A DNA stretch of 9,553 nucleotides, from contig PLXF01000174.1 of NCBI GenBank assembly GCA_003151315.1, positions 2,274 to 11,826 of the forward strand, read 5' to 3'. Shown one piece after another: positions 1 through 6,999 of this stretch (its first letter is position 1; each line of letters starts with the position of its first letter). Source of the DNA: Parachlamydiales bacterium (GTDB lineage Bacteria; Chlamydiota; Chlamydiia; Chlamydiales; SM23-39). A model generated the notes under the pieces. The model worked only from the letters and a program-made list of their open reading frames with translations, had not been told where the DNA came from and did no database searches. A program made the translations under genes and the position numbers.

Positions 1-4
1 ATTT

Positions 5-22
5 AACACCGAGAACACCGAG
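5..22. repeat. Two tandem 9-base units AACACCGAG at the window edge
   Basis: Two exact copies of AACACCGAG lie head to tail, followed by AAG and then an 11-base palindrome GCGAAATTCGC. The stretch sits just downstream of the lipA stop (minus-strand sense) and may be the edge of a longer dispersed repeat cut off by the window. From memory, CACCGAG/CACGGAG-type tandem words occur as intergenic repeats in many unrelated bacterial genomes, but I cannot verify that here. No gene is seen in bases 1-60. Confidence 0.5.
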
Positions 23-60
23 AAGCGAAATTCGCAGAATTGACCGGATGTAAATCCGCT

Positions 61-984
61 TTACATTGAGTCGATGGTGCGCTTTAGGCGGGGGGCGAAG
101 AGGTTTGCGTTGTAGCTGGAGCGGACGAAGGGGCCGCAATACATGTGGGGCACGCCGATTTTGTGTCCATACTCTTCGTAGGCTTTAAATTGATCGGGAT
201 GGATGAACTCTTTGACGCGAAGTTTAATCCGACTCGCTTGGAGATATTGACCCATAGTGATGATGTCGCAGCCAATTTCATGGAGATCCCGAATGGCCTC
301 CTGTGTCTCTTCAACGGTTTCGCCGAGACCTAGCATTAGCCCCGATTTAACGAGATAGGGGAAGCTCGATTGTTTGGCGTGCTTGAGAACGGCGAGAGTT
401 CGGTCGTATTGGGCCTTGTGGCGGACACGGGGGGTGAGAGAGCGGACCGTTTCGAGGTTGTGGTTGAAAATGTCGGGTCTTTCTTGCAAAACGAGGTCGA
501 GCGCGTTTAAGTCCCCTGAAAAATCGGAGGTTAACACTTCGATCGAAACGTCGGAACTGGTAGCGCGAATAGCCCGAATGATTGCTCCAATGTGGGCGGC
601 TCCTTGATCGGGGAGATCGTCCCGGGCGACCATCGTGATGACGACGTGTTTGAGTCCCAAATCTTGGACTGAAGCGGCAATCCGCTCGGGCTCATCGGCT
701 TCTGGGGCTTTGGGCGTCTTCGTAAAATCGATGTCGCAAAAACCGCAATTGCGGGTGCATTGCTTGCCGAGCGCTAAAAAAGCGGCCGTTTTTTTTGTAT
801 AACACTCGAGCCGATTGGGACATTTCGCCTCCTCACAGACGGTGTTGAGGCGATGCTTTTCTAAAATTGTGTTCGTCTTAAAGATCTCTCCCCCAGGTGG
901 AAGTCTGCGGTGAAGCCACGAGGGAAAACGGCCTTGCCCTTCCTCTGCTTCGGGATTTGGGGGGAGGATATTCAGCCGGTTCAT
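61..984 (-). CDS. lipA: Lipoyl synthase
   Basis: LipA is a radical-SAM enzyme that inserts two sulfur atoms into the octanoyl group carried on E2 and GcvH-type lipoyl domains, making lipoyl cofactor in the cytoplasm. The 307-residue length is normal for the family. The auxiliary-cluster motif CX4CX5C is seen at C50, C55 and C61, the radical-SAM motif CX3CX2C at C76, C80 and C83 (CTRNCGFC), and the C-terminal RSSY motif, which supplies the serine ligand, at about 288-291. All diagnostic residues are present, so it should be active. The start ATG lies inside the lpdA stop (ATGA, four-base overlap), which implies translational coupling to lpdA. The only purine-rich stretch upstream, AAAAGACC, is a weak ribosome site, consistent with coupling. 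No lipB or lplA is visible in the window, so the source of octanoyl groups is not shown here. Confidence 0.97.
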   Translation of the reverse strand: MNRLNILPPNPEAEEGQGRFPSWLHRRLPPGGEIFKTNTILEKHRLNTVCEEAKCPNRLECYTKKTAAFLALGKQCTRNCGFCDIDFTKTPKAPEADEPERIAASVQDLGLKHVVITMVARDDLPDQGAAHIGAIIRAIRATSSDVSIEVLTSDFSGDLNALDLVLQERPDIFNHNLETVRSLTPRVRHKAQYDRTLAVLKHAKQSSFPYLVKSGLMLGLGETVEETQEAIRDLHEIGCDIITMGQYLQASRIKLRVKEFIHPDQFKAYEEYGHKIGVPHMYCGPFVRSSYNANLFAPRLKRTIDSM

Positions 985-2387
985 GGTCTTTTAGCTTTGG
1001 GTGGGAAGTTAACCGGTGTCTCATTCGCGATTAACGCCGCCTCATGCCACGCTTCGGCAATGGTTGGGTGGGCGTGAATCGTCTCTATGATCGACTCTAG
1101 CGTAAGCTCATTTTGGATGGCAAGTCCCATTTCTCCGATCAAGTTAGAGGCTTCGTGGCCGATCACAATGGCGCCCAAAATTTGCCCTGTTTTTTTATCT
1201 GAGATGATTTGGACAAACCCCTCTGTTTCCATTGCGGCTTGTGCTTTGCCGAGCGCTTGGAACGGGAAGGTCCCTTGCGTGGCGTTGTAACCGGCGGCCT
1301 GCGCTTGCTCTAGCGTGAGGCCAACGGTGGCGATTTCGGGGGAGGTGAATACAACGGCAGGGACCGATTCGTAATGGATTTTTTTCAGGTGGCCTGCGGC
1401 ATTAGATCCGGCAACAACGCCTTGATGAGAGGCTACGTGGGCGAGCATCCATTTGCCTGTTACATCGCCGATGGCGTAGATGCCGGGAACTGCTGTCTCC
1501 ATTTTTTCATTCACCTCGATCACGCCGCGAGGGCCTGTGAGAAGCCCCGCTTTTTCGAGCATAAGCCCTTCGGTGTAGACTTTTCGACCCACCGCCACGA
1601 GAGCGAGATCGGCCTGTAGGATTTCGCCTCCGGCTAAGGTGATCTGAACGTGGGTGTTTTGGTTGTCGATCGATTGGACCGACACGTTCGTGCGGATATT
1701 CACGCCGCGAGAGGTGAAAGCTTTCGTCATGAACGAAGAGACCGTGGGACCTTGCGCCGCTAAAATGGTGGGCAGAGCTTCTAAAATGGTTACCTGAACG
1801 CCCAGTTCAACAAAAAGGGAGGCGAATTCGCAGCCGATATAGCCGCCGCCAACAATGGCTAAACTTTTCGGGAGTTCCGTCAATTCCAGAATCGAGGTGG
1901 AGTTGAGAATGCGGCTGTGATCGCAGGGGAAAGCGGGGACATCGAGAGGAATGGAGCCTGTGGCGATGATCATCTGATCGGCATGAAGGTAGAGATTGTC
2001 TTGCCCTGTGATCTTCAATTCGCGGGGCGATTCAAATTGCGCAGAGCCTCGATAGATCGTGATTTTATTCGATTTGATGAGCCCCTCTAATCCGGAGCGG
2101 ATTTTAGAGACGACGCTGTCTTTGCGCTGCTTCATTTTGTCGTAATGGATCGAAATAGGGCCTGTGTCGATACCGAATGAGGAGGCATGTTTTATTTGGC
2201 GGAGCACGGCCGTGTTGGACAGAAGAGTTTTTGTGGGGATGCACCCTACATTGAGGCAGACGCCTCCGAGGTGCCCCTTTTCGATGAGGGCGACCGATTT
2301 GCCGAGCTGTGCGGCTTTAATGGCAGCTACATACCCTCCAGGTCCTGAGCCGATGATTGCGATGTCGTAGGTTTTTCTTTCTGCCAT
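981..2387 (-). CDS. lpdA: Dihydrolipoyl dehydrogenase (E3)
   Basis: This FAD enzyme reoxidises dihydrolipoamide on E2 subunits of 2-oxoacid dehydrogenase complexes (and glycine cleavage H protein), passing electrons to NAD+. The 468 residues are full length. Visible landmarks are the FAD-binding GSGPGG at 13-18, the redox disulfide GGVCLNVGCIP with C44 and C49, the NAD-binding GGGYIG at 180-185, the second FAD contact YAIGDV near 304-309, and the C-terminal catalytic pair H440 and E445 in HPTIAEAWHE. The start ATG is preceded by AGAGGAAAT, a good ribosome-binding site. The gene is first in a unit with lipA, which overlaps its stop, so lipoate synthesis and use are co-expressed. It is divergent from the zinc-ribbon gene at 2469. 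The fold family also contains mercuric and glutathione reductases, but the HPT-E ending and lipA linkage favour E3. No oddities are seen. Confidence 0.96.
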   Translation of the reverse strand: MAERKTYDIAIIGSGPGGYVAAIKAAQLGKSVALIEKGHLGGVCLNVGCIPTKTLLSNTAVLRQIKHASSFGIDTGPISIHYDKMKQRKDSVVSKIRSGLEGLIKSNKITIYRGSAQFESPRELKITGQDNLYLHADQMIIATGSIPLDVPAFPCDHSRILNSTSILELTELPKSLAIVGGGYIGCEFASLFVELGVQVTILEALPTILAAQGPTVSSFMTKAFTSRGVNIRTNVSVQSIDNQNTHVQITLAGGEILQADLALVAVGRKVYTEGLMLEKAGLLTGPRGVIEVNEKMETAVPGIYAIGDVTGKWMLAHVASHQGVVAGSNAAGHLKKIHYESVPAVVFTSPEIATVGLTLEQAQAAGYNATQGTFPFQALGKAQAAMETEGFVQIISDKKTGQILGAIVIGHEASNLIGEMGLAIQNELTLESIIETIHAHPTIAEAWHEAALIANETPVNFPPKAKRP

Positions 2388-2405
2388 ATTTCCTCTATAA
2401 ATCGT

Positions 2406-2419
2406 TAAAATGCATTTTA
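2406..2419. promoter_or_regulatory. Perfect 14-base palindrome in the lpdA leader
   Basis: TAAAATGCATTTTA is its own reverse complement. It lies between the divergent lpdA and 2469 genes, about 20-30 bases downstream of the likely lpdA -10 box. It could be an operator for a dimeric regulator or a chance AT-rich palindrome. Nothing in the window identifies a regulator. Confidence 0.3.
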
Positions 2420-2444
2420 CCGGAGACCGAAAAAACTTTGAAGT

Positions 2445-2473
2445 ATTATAACTGTAGAAGAGGGACCTATGAA
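2445..2473 (-). promoter_or_regulatory. Probable lpdA-lipA sigma-70-type promoter
   Basis: On the minus strand TATAAT (2450-2445) is a perfect -10 box. Seventeen bases upstream is TTCATA (2473-2468), matching four of six positions of the -35 consensus. Transcription would begin near 2438, giving a leader of roughly 50 bases before the lpdA ATG. The -35 box overlaps the start codon of the divergent plus-strand gene, so the two genes may interfere with each other. No comparably good promoter was found for the plus-strand gene. Confidence 0.4.
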
Positions 2474-2933
2474 GCTAAAAAAGCGCCAAAAATTATGTTT
2501 TAACTGCGAAGGGGAGATCGACCTCGATGTGATCGTATGCCCTTTTTGCGCCGCCGATCTGCGAGAAGAGAAGCCGGAGCAGCAGCGCTCTTCTCCTAGC
2601 GCGTTTAGTACCAGCGCGATAGGGCGACAGACCTCTCAGTCGCTGTATCCTCCCCCTTATGCGGCCAAGTCTGAGCCTGAGGAAATTATCGAAGAGGCGT
2701 TACTTCCGGAGAATAAGAACGAAGCAAAAAGTTCTCGGTTTCCTCCCATAGTGGGACCGACTGTTTTGTTCACTTTGGGGATTCAATTATTTTTATTAGG
2801 GGTATTTATTCTCCTTTTTTCCGACAAAGGAGCGGTGATCTTGAGATGGGAAGGGCCTAGTTGGTTTTATTACGTATCGGCCTCAATCCCGTTTCTCTAC
2901 TTGGGTTACCGAGCTCTTTCCAAGTTGGGGTGA
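2469..2933 (+). CDS. Zinc-ribbon membrane protein of unknown function
   Basis: A 154-residue protein with an N-terminal zinc ribbon: CFNC (C10, C13) and CPFC (C24, C27) form a CX2C-X10-CX2C pattern. Residues 31-92 are a hydrophilic linker rich in Ser, Pro and Glu with no obvious fold. Two hydrophobic helices follow at about 97-118 and 132-150, so the ribbon and linker probably sit on one face of the inner membrane. AGAGG lies six bases before the ATG. A small hypothetical gene is also found beside lpdA in Chlamydia (CT556, from memory), and this is probably its counterpart, though I have not aligned them. Function is unknown. Zinc ribbons of this short type can bind nucleic acid or protein, or serve as a structural knob. 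The gene is divergent from lpdA and convergent with the orphan gene ending at 2986. Confidence 0.85.
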   Translation: MKLKKRQKLCFNCEGEIDLDVIVCPFCAADLREEKPEQQRSSPSAFSTSAIGRQTSQSLYPPPYAAKSEPEEIIEEALLPENKNEAKSSRFPPIVGPTVLFTLGIQLFLLGVFILLFSDKGAVILRWEGPSWFYYVSASIPFLYLGYRALSKLG

Positions 2934-2943
2934 AGAACCCCAA
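2925..2943. other. Hairpin spanning the stop codon of the zinc-ribbon gene
   Basis: TTGGGGT (2925-2931) and ACCCCAA (2937-2943) pair perfectly around a five-base loop. The TGA stop at 2931-2933 is at the loop edge. It is not followed directly by a T run on the plus strand, so it is more likely an accessory 3' stabilising structure than the terminator itself. Confidence 0.4.
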
Positions 2944-2963
2944 AAATCGACCGAAATTTTTTA

Positions 2964-2994
2964 TTGAGATGGGATCTCAAGGGTTTTATTTTTT
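2964..2994 (+). terminator. Probable intrinsic terminator of the zinc-ribbon gene
   Basis: TTGAGAT (2964-2970) pairs with ATCTCAA (2974-2980) around GGG. After GGG, the plus strand continues TTTTATTTTTT (2984-2994). The stem is only 7 bp and AU-rich, but placement between convergent genes and the T run support a terminator. It overlaps the last codons of the minus-strand gene ending at 2986. For that gene the stem is followed by TAAAAAA rather than a U tract, so it would terminate only the plus-strand transcript. Confidence 0.55.
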
Positions 2995-3843
2995 CGGAGG
3001 CCATTTGATGGCCAGTTGTTGGTTTTTTGTAGCCGTTAAAGATGTTGCAGAATTGCATTTCCAGCGAAATTTGAGCATGCTGTCTGGAACGAAATAAGCA
3101 GTTACGACTGTTATGACTTTGGAGGTTTCGTTTTCAAAATTGTGGGGAACTACCCACATATTTAATATATCGGAATAAAAAGGATTTTTTTCTGTCTTGA
3201 TTCGGAAATAATATTCGGTGCCTTCTGTAAGATCTCCTAATTTTTTGATCCCTTTACCATTGTTCGAGCTTACTGAATCGGCTGCCTTGAGTGCAGCTTT
3301 CACCAATTCTAGAGGATATGCATGATCTTTGCCTCTTGTCCATTGTAGATTTTCGAGCATCTCATCGGATAAGATCACCGTGATATTTTTCATCATGAAT
3401 TGTTTGGGTGTCTCTTCAATTAGAGTTGGTTCTGCCTCTTCTTTTTCTTCGACTTTGACGGGAGGGGGTGGGATGTTGTTGTTTTCTACGATAGTGGAAA
3501 GGTGTTCCATGCTTATGACCCACGCCTCTTCTGTATCGACATCGTCGTACTTAGCTCGAGCTTCTGCATGATTGAGTAGTACGAGGTCTCTTAATAATAC
3601 ACTCTTATTATTTTTATTTTCTTTGGTTACGCATATAAATTTGTGCACTCCATCTTGAATAAGATGGGCTTTTAATTCTGAAAATCTAGCGTTTATAATT
3701 CTACTCGGAGAGAGATTTACTAGCTTTCTTAGGGTTGCTTTTTGAACTTTAGCGGTTTCAGAATCTAGAGAATTAGCTAAATAAATATCTGCATCATTAA
3801 ATTTCATGAAAGGAGCTTTTGCTCCTATTGTTAAACTGGTCAT
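2986..3843 (-). CDS. Orphan hypothetical protein, two-domain with acidic linker
   Basis: A 285-residue protein that I do not recognise. I place the start at the ATG at 3843-3841 because AAGGAG lies six bases upstream. A longer reading from 3885 adds 14 residues but has no ribosome site. There is no signal peptide or membrane helix. Residues 1-120 look like a mixed alpha/beta domain. Residues 124-145 are a low-complexity linker (PPPPVKVEEKEEAE) and residues 150-285 form a second domain with alternating beta-like stretches (YYFRIKT, MWVVPHNF, VITVVTAYFV). The protein is lysine- and glutamate-rich and soluble. It lies 66 bases downstream of the membrane-anchored gene at 3910 in the same direction, so the two are probably co-transcribed. 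Codons and spacers are visibly richer in A and T than in lpdA or secA, which would fit acquired or lineage-specific DNA. Confidence 0.8.
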   Translation of the reverse strand: MTSLTIGAKAPFMKFNDADIYLANSLDSETAKVQKATLRKLVNLSPSRIINARFSELKAHLIQDGVHKFICVTKENKNNKSVLLRDLVLLNHAEARAKYDDVDTEEAWVISMEHLSTIVENNNIPPPPVKVEEKEEAEPTLIEETPKQFMMKNITVILSDEMLENLQWTRGKDHAYPLELVKAALKAADSVSSNNGKGIKKLGDLTEGTEYYFRIKTEKNPFYSDILNMWVVPHNFENETSKVITVVTAYFVPDSMLKFRWKCNSATSLTATKNQQLAIKWPPKK

Positions 3844-3909
3844 AAATCTCCTTTTAATTGATAGTATTTTACAATAAAACACCATTAAAAGTAAATTAAA
3901 ATAATATAG

Positions 3910-5340
3910 CTACTTTAATTGAATGGCGTTGCTTGAGTATTTAAGATATTGAGCGATAAGGAGTTCCTGACTTAGGTCCGATTTTAGATGTTTTAGTTTG
4001 AGTTCAAGTACGCCCGGCTCTGAGTCGGCGGCCTCTTTTATAACGTTGACACAGTCCACGCCTCCAAGATTATTTGTATTAAAGCCTTGCCAGGTTTTAG
4101 ATCTCCCATGAAAAAGTTCCCCCTCTCCAAATAATTGAGCCACGGTATTGGTGGGAGGGACGTAGAAAGGGGAGTTTTGGACTTCGTCGAAAGGAATCGC
4201 GAGGGCATATGCTTTATTTTCCCACTTTCTCATATGGTGGAAAGCCGAGGCACCTGCATCGTAGACACTCCCGGCAAATAAACTGCTGCCGTAAGAAAGG
4301 CTATGAGGCATGCCTGTCGAGCTATCGACTGGGTGGTCTTCGTTGTAATTACCGCCTCTATAGAGGAATAAAGAAGTTGCGGCGGTTCGGCTACATTCTA
4401 AAGTCACCGCCCCTCTTACGATTTTTCCATCTGTCTCATTCTTGCGAATGCCCACGGATGTCTCCCCTACTTCCATTACGAAATTTATTGTAGGACCTTG
4501 GGTAGAAAAGGATTGCTTTTTCCAATGTATTATCATTTCTTTTAGTTGTTCGCTATTTTCATGGTGATTTTGTAAAAAAACGATCTCTTTTTCTGTAAAA
4601 GCGGCTAATTGTTCTTGAGTGAATCCTCCCTTCATTGGAAGAAAAGCTTTTAGCATGACGTTATTTAGACGGTAAGCGATCCTTTTTACTCTAACATGTG
4701 CATTATCTCCCGCATCGTAAAAGCGGCATATGTGCCAACATTTCCGTTGGATTCTCAACGCTTTTAGCCCTCGAATGTAAGCTTGGCGTTCTTGTTCATC
4801 GCTGAAATATCGAATTGAAGTTTGGTGCGCTTTTTTGGATAAATGGGGACAAATTGTTTTGTGTTTTAGATCTTCTTGGATACATTTTCGGATGAAAACT
4901 AATTCGTATAAAGTTCGGGGAATGAATACGGCTTCTAAGGTGGGATCGATCTCTTTGATTTTCGCTTGGATCAATGCGTAACGGTTTGCGCAATCTTCTT
5001 TGGAGCCGCTACTGATTAATGTTAGGGGAGCGTGCTGGGTGAGGATCTTGTATATTTGCTCGAAGGTTTGTTGTGTGAGTTTTTTTTTATCTCCATTAGG
5101 CATTTGGTGAAAGACCAAATATTCTCCTTGGCCGACAGTGACTCGATTTTCTAGGCTCTTCGGAGGCTCTGCGGGGGGAAGGGGGATTGTTTGCTGCGCA
5201 ATCTGGTCGATTTTTTCTGTTTTTTGACATTTAGTCACGATCCAGCGAACAGCGTGATAGCCTAAATAGCCGAGGATAGCTATTCCTAATGTGCAAATGC
5301 ATAAAGCTATGTTTTCTTTAGTAAATTTTTGAATGTTCAT
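3910..5340 (-). CDS. Membrane-anchored protein with possible ADP-ribosyltransferase-like C-terminus
   Basis: A protein of 476 residues from the ATG at 5340 (a GTG at 5346 would give 478; neither has a clear ribosome site). Numbering here uses the 478 form. A single hydrophobic helix at about 13-37 (ENIALCICTLGIAILGYLGY) anchors it with the long remainder on the far side. A proline-rich stretch (55-62) follows. The middle (about 65-280) is unrecognised and contains many Cys and His residues (C119, C155, C166, C203, H205, C207). The C-terminal part has FLYRGG (R330), HSLSYGSS (S349, S351), a helix-like DAGASAFHHM, and GEGELFHGR with E408-x-E410. The order R, S-x-S, ExE is that of R-S-E ADP-ribosyltransferases, but this is my pattern reading and not a proven homology. 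It follows the antiporter gene after 61 bases and precedes the orphan gene at 2986. It may be a chlamydia-specific family. Confidence 0.8.
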   Translation of the reverse strand: MNIQKFTKENIALCICTLGIAILGYLGYHAVRWIVTKCQKTEKIDQIAQQTIPLPPAEPPKSLENRVTVGQGEYLVFHQMPNGDKKKLTQQTFEQIYKILTQHAPLTLISSGSKEDCANRYALIQAKIKEIDPTLEAVFIPRTLYELVFIRKCIQEDLKHKTICPHLSKKAHQTSIRYFSDEQERQAYIRGLKALRIQRKCWHICRFYDAGDNAHVRVKRIAYRLNNVMLKAFLPMKGGFTQEQLAAFTEKEIVFLQNHHENSEQLKEMIIHWKKQSFSTQGPTINFVMEVGETSVGIRKNETDGKIVRGAVTLECSRTAATSLFLYRGGNYNEDHPVDSSTGMPHSLSYGSSLFAGSVYDAGASAFHHMRKWENKAYALAIPFDEVQNSPFYVPPTNTVAQLFGEGELFHGRSKTWQGFNTNNLGGVDCVNVIKEAADSEPGVLELKLKHLKSDLSQELLIAQYLKYSSNAIQLK

Positions 5341-5344
5341 GATC

Positions 5345-5386
5345 ACTATGTAAAAGTATTGTTAATACAATAAATTTTACCATAGT
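5345..5386 (-). promoter_or_regulatory. Long imperfect hairpin abutting the start of the 3910 gene
   Basis: ACTATGTAAAA (5345-5355) pairs with TTTTACCATAGT (5375-5386) with one bulged base, and inside this GTATT (5356-5360) pairs with AATAC (5364-5368). In minus-strand RNA the stem ends four bases before the ATG at 5340 and covers the place where a ribosome site should lie; none is seen. It may be a structured leader controlling translation, or an attenuator/terminator after the antiporter gene, although no U run follows it. Confidence 0.4.
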
Positions 5387-5407
5387 AATCAGTTAATTTC
5401 AATATAA

Positions 5408-6856
5408 TTAGGAGAAAGTAACGGGGCCGAAGAAGAAAAAGATGGCGTAGAGGATTAAAGTGGGGATTAAGGCGGCTACGAATAGTTTGATCGGGTTGAT
5501 CCCTTTGTCAAAATATTTTTTTAATATGAAATATCCAGCGGGATTGGGGGCGTTGGCGATGACGGTTAAGCCACCACCCGCTACAACCCCTGTAAACACC
5601 GCATATTGGTAGAGGTGGCCCCAATCGGGGATCAGGGTGGCTAAGTAGGAGATAGAGGCATTGTCGTTGAAAGCTGTAAGGCTCATGGCCATCCCCATCA
5701 CACCAAGGGGGGATAGTTTTTGGAAAATGGTGATTACCCACCAGCCTTGGAGTCCTCCGTGGATCACCAGGCCTGCTAGGAAGAGGCCCACCATCATGGG
5801 GCGGATGAGGTGAAGCGCGTATTGGTGGATTCTCGTGGAGTGGTAAAAGCCGAGAAAGAGGATAAAGCTAGCGATGAAAATCGCAGGATAATGGGAGGTG
5901 GCAACGCTCCAGACTATGAATAGGATATTCACTGTCGTCACCCAAAGGGGGATGGGTTTTGCCGATTCGTGAGATAGTTGGGTAAAGGTCGAACCCGTGG
6001 CTTTGTGCTTATTGTTGAGATGGGTGAATTCTTTGTGAAAATAGAGGCGATAAACAAAGTTAGAGAGAAGGATGCCCAAGATAGCTTTCCAGCCAAAATC
6101 TAAAAACACATCTGTATTTGTCCAATGCCAGGAATGAGATAAAATAAGGACAGCGGGTGAAGCGAAGTTAGTGAGAATACCACCAACCGATACATTGACG
6201 AAGAGGAGCGCAATCGTTGCATAAGCGAGCTTTTGGCTGGGGTGGTGTTTGTAAAATTGTCGTCCGAGCAATAGAGCGATTAGCGCCATCGAGCCCACTT
6301 CTGTAATAAACGATCCTAAGACGGGTCCAATGGTGAGGAGAGTCACCCACCAGGCTGAGACCGAGTTTCCTAACATTTTTGCGATTTGGGCAGTTAGCCG
6401 TTCGGCGAGTCTTACGATGGGGCGTGTCCCAGTTAGGACGAGAATCACGACGACAAAAAGGGCTTCAGTGTAGTCGCGGGTATTGATATAGTCGAGAGCG
6501 ATCGATCTTCCGTAGAAATAGGTGATGACTAAGAATAGGGGAATGACCCAAACGCCAAAAACAATCTCCACTTCTGATAAAAAATAGAGGGTTTGAACCA
6601 ACCCTGAGCGGTGTCTATGTTTGTGTGCTCGGTCGTGAGATCCTTTCCTTTCTAATTCTCTGGCCCAATTGTGGATTTTATGAACAGAGAGGGTATGGAG
6701 AATGGCGCAGATGAAAATAATAAGGGCGATGATGTGGAAGGTGCTCGCTTCTAAGCTCTCCAATACAAGCACTTCCGGTTGCTTGAGGCAATCGAATTTC
6801 GCGGGTTGCTTAACAAAGTGGGCGAGGTCAGTCAATGGCATGGTTATTTGCACCAT
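5408..6856 (-). CDS. Putative Na+/H+ antiporter (ion transporter superfamily)
   Basis: A 482-residue polytopic inner-membrane protein with roughly ten to twelve hydrophobic segments. It resembles the Pfam family described as putative Na+/H+ antiporter (Na_H_antiport, formerly DUF1504), part of the NhaD/ArsB-like ion transporter superfamily. Typical words are seen: YFLSEVEIVFGVWVIPL (91-107), LTGTRPIVRLAERL (141-154), GGILTNFASPAV (225-236), SLTAFNDNASISYLATLIP (392-410) and GGGLTVIANAPNPAGY (427-442). The two G-rich TN/AN re-entrant motifs are the hallmark of the two-repeat fold. A cytosolic loop (57-82) is rich in His, Arg and Lys. It would exchange sodium for protons, relevant to an energy-parasitic intracellular life, but the ion is inferred. 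The start is uncertain: ATG at 6856 has no ribosome site, an in-frame TAG lies eight codons upstream, and a second ATG at 6841 is possible. Confidence 0.85.
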   Translation of the reverse strand: MVQITMPLTDLAHFVKQPAKFDCLKQPEVLVLESLEASTFHIIALIIFICAILHTLSVHKIHNWARELERKGSHDRAHKHRHRSGLVQTLYFLSEVEIVFGVWVIPLFLVITYFYGRSIALDYINTRDYTEALFVVVILVLTGTRPIVRLAERLTAQIAKMLGNSVSAWWVTLLTIGPVLGSFITEVGSMALIALLLGRQFYKHHPSQKLAYATIALLFVNVSVGGILTNFASPAVLILSHSWHWTNTDVFLDFGWKAILGILLSNFVYRLYFHKEFTHLNNKHKATGSTFTQLSHESAKPIPLWVTTVNILFIVWSVATSHYPAIFIASFILFLGFYHSTRIHQYALHLIRPMMVGLFLAGLVIHGGLQGWWVITIFQKLSPLGVMGMAMSLTAFNDNASISYLATLIPDWGHLYQYAVFTGVVAGGGLTVIANAPNPAGYFILKKYFDKGINPIKLFVAALIPTLILYAIFFFFGPVTFS

Positions 6857-6999
6857 ACAAACTGAACGGTAAAATGTCTAGCCCTCCATTAACAAAATAT
6901 TTATCTACCGATTCTTGAATTACGAGCGGTACATAGATGTTCCGTTGCAATCAGCATTTTTCTATCGAGCGACAGGGACAACGATGAAAATGATGTAAT

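Noticed and set aside
45..58. Hairpin CGGAT-GTAA-ATCCG as lipA terminator
   Set aside because: The stem is only 5 bp with no T run on the minus strand, and it competes with an overlapping GTAAA/TTTAC pair.
3844..3885. Upstream start adding 14 residues to the 2986 gene
   Set aside because: No ribosome site precedes the ATG at 3885, whereas AAGGAG sits at the right distance from the ATG at 3843.
6857..6960. Promoter of the antiporter gene
   Set aside because: Several AT-rich hexamers exist, but no -10/-35 pair with proper spacing stood out, so none is called.
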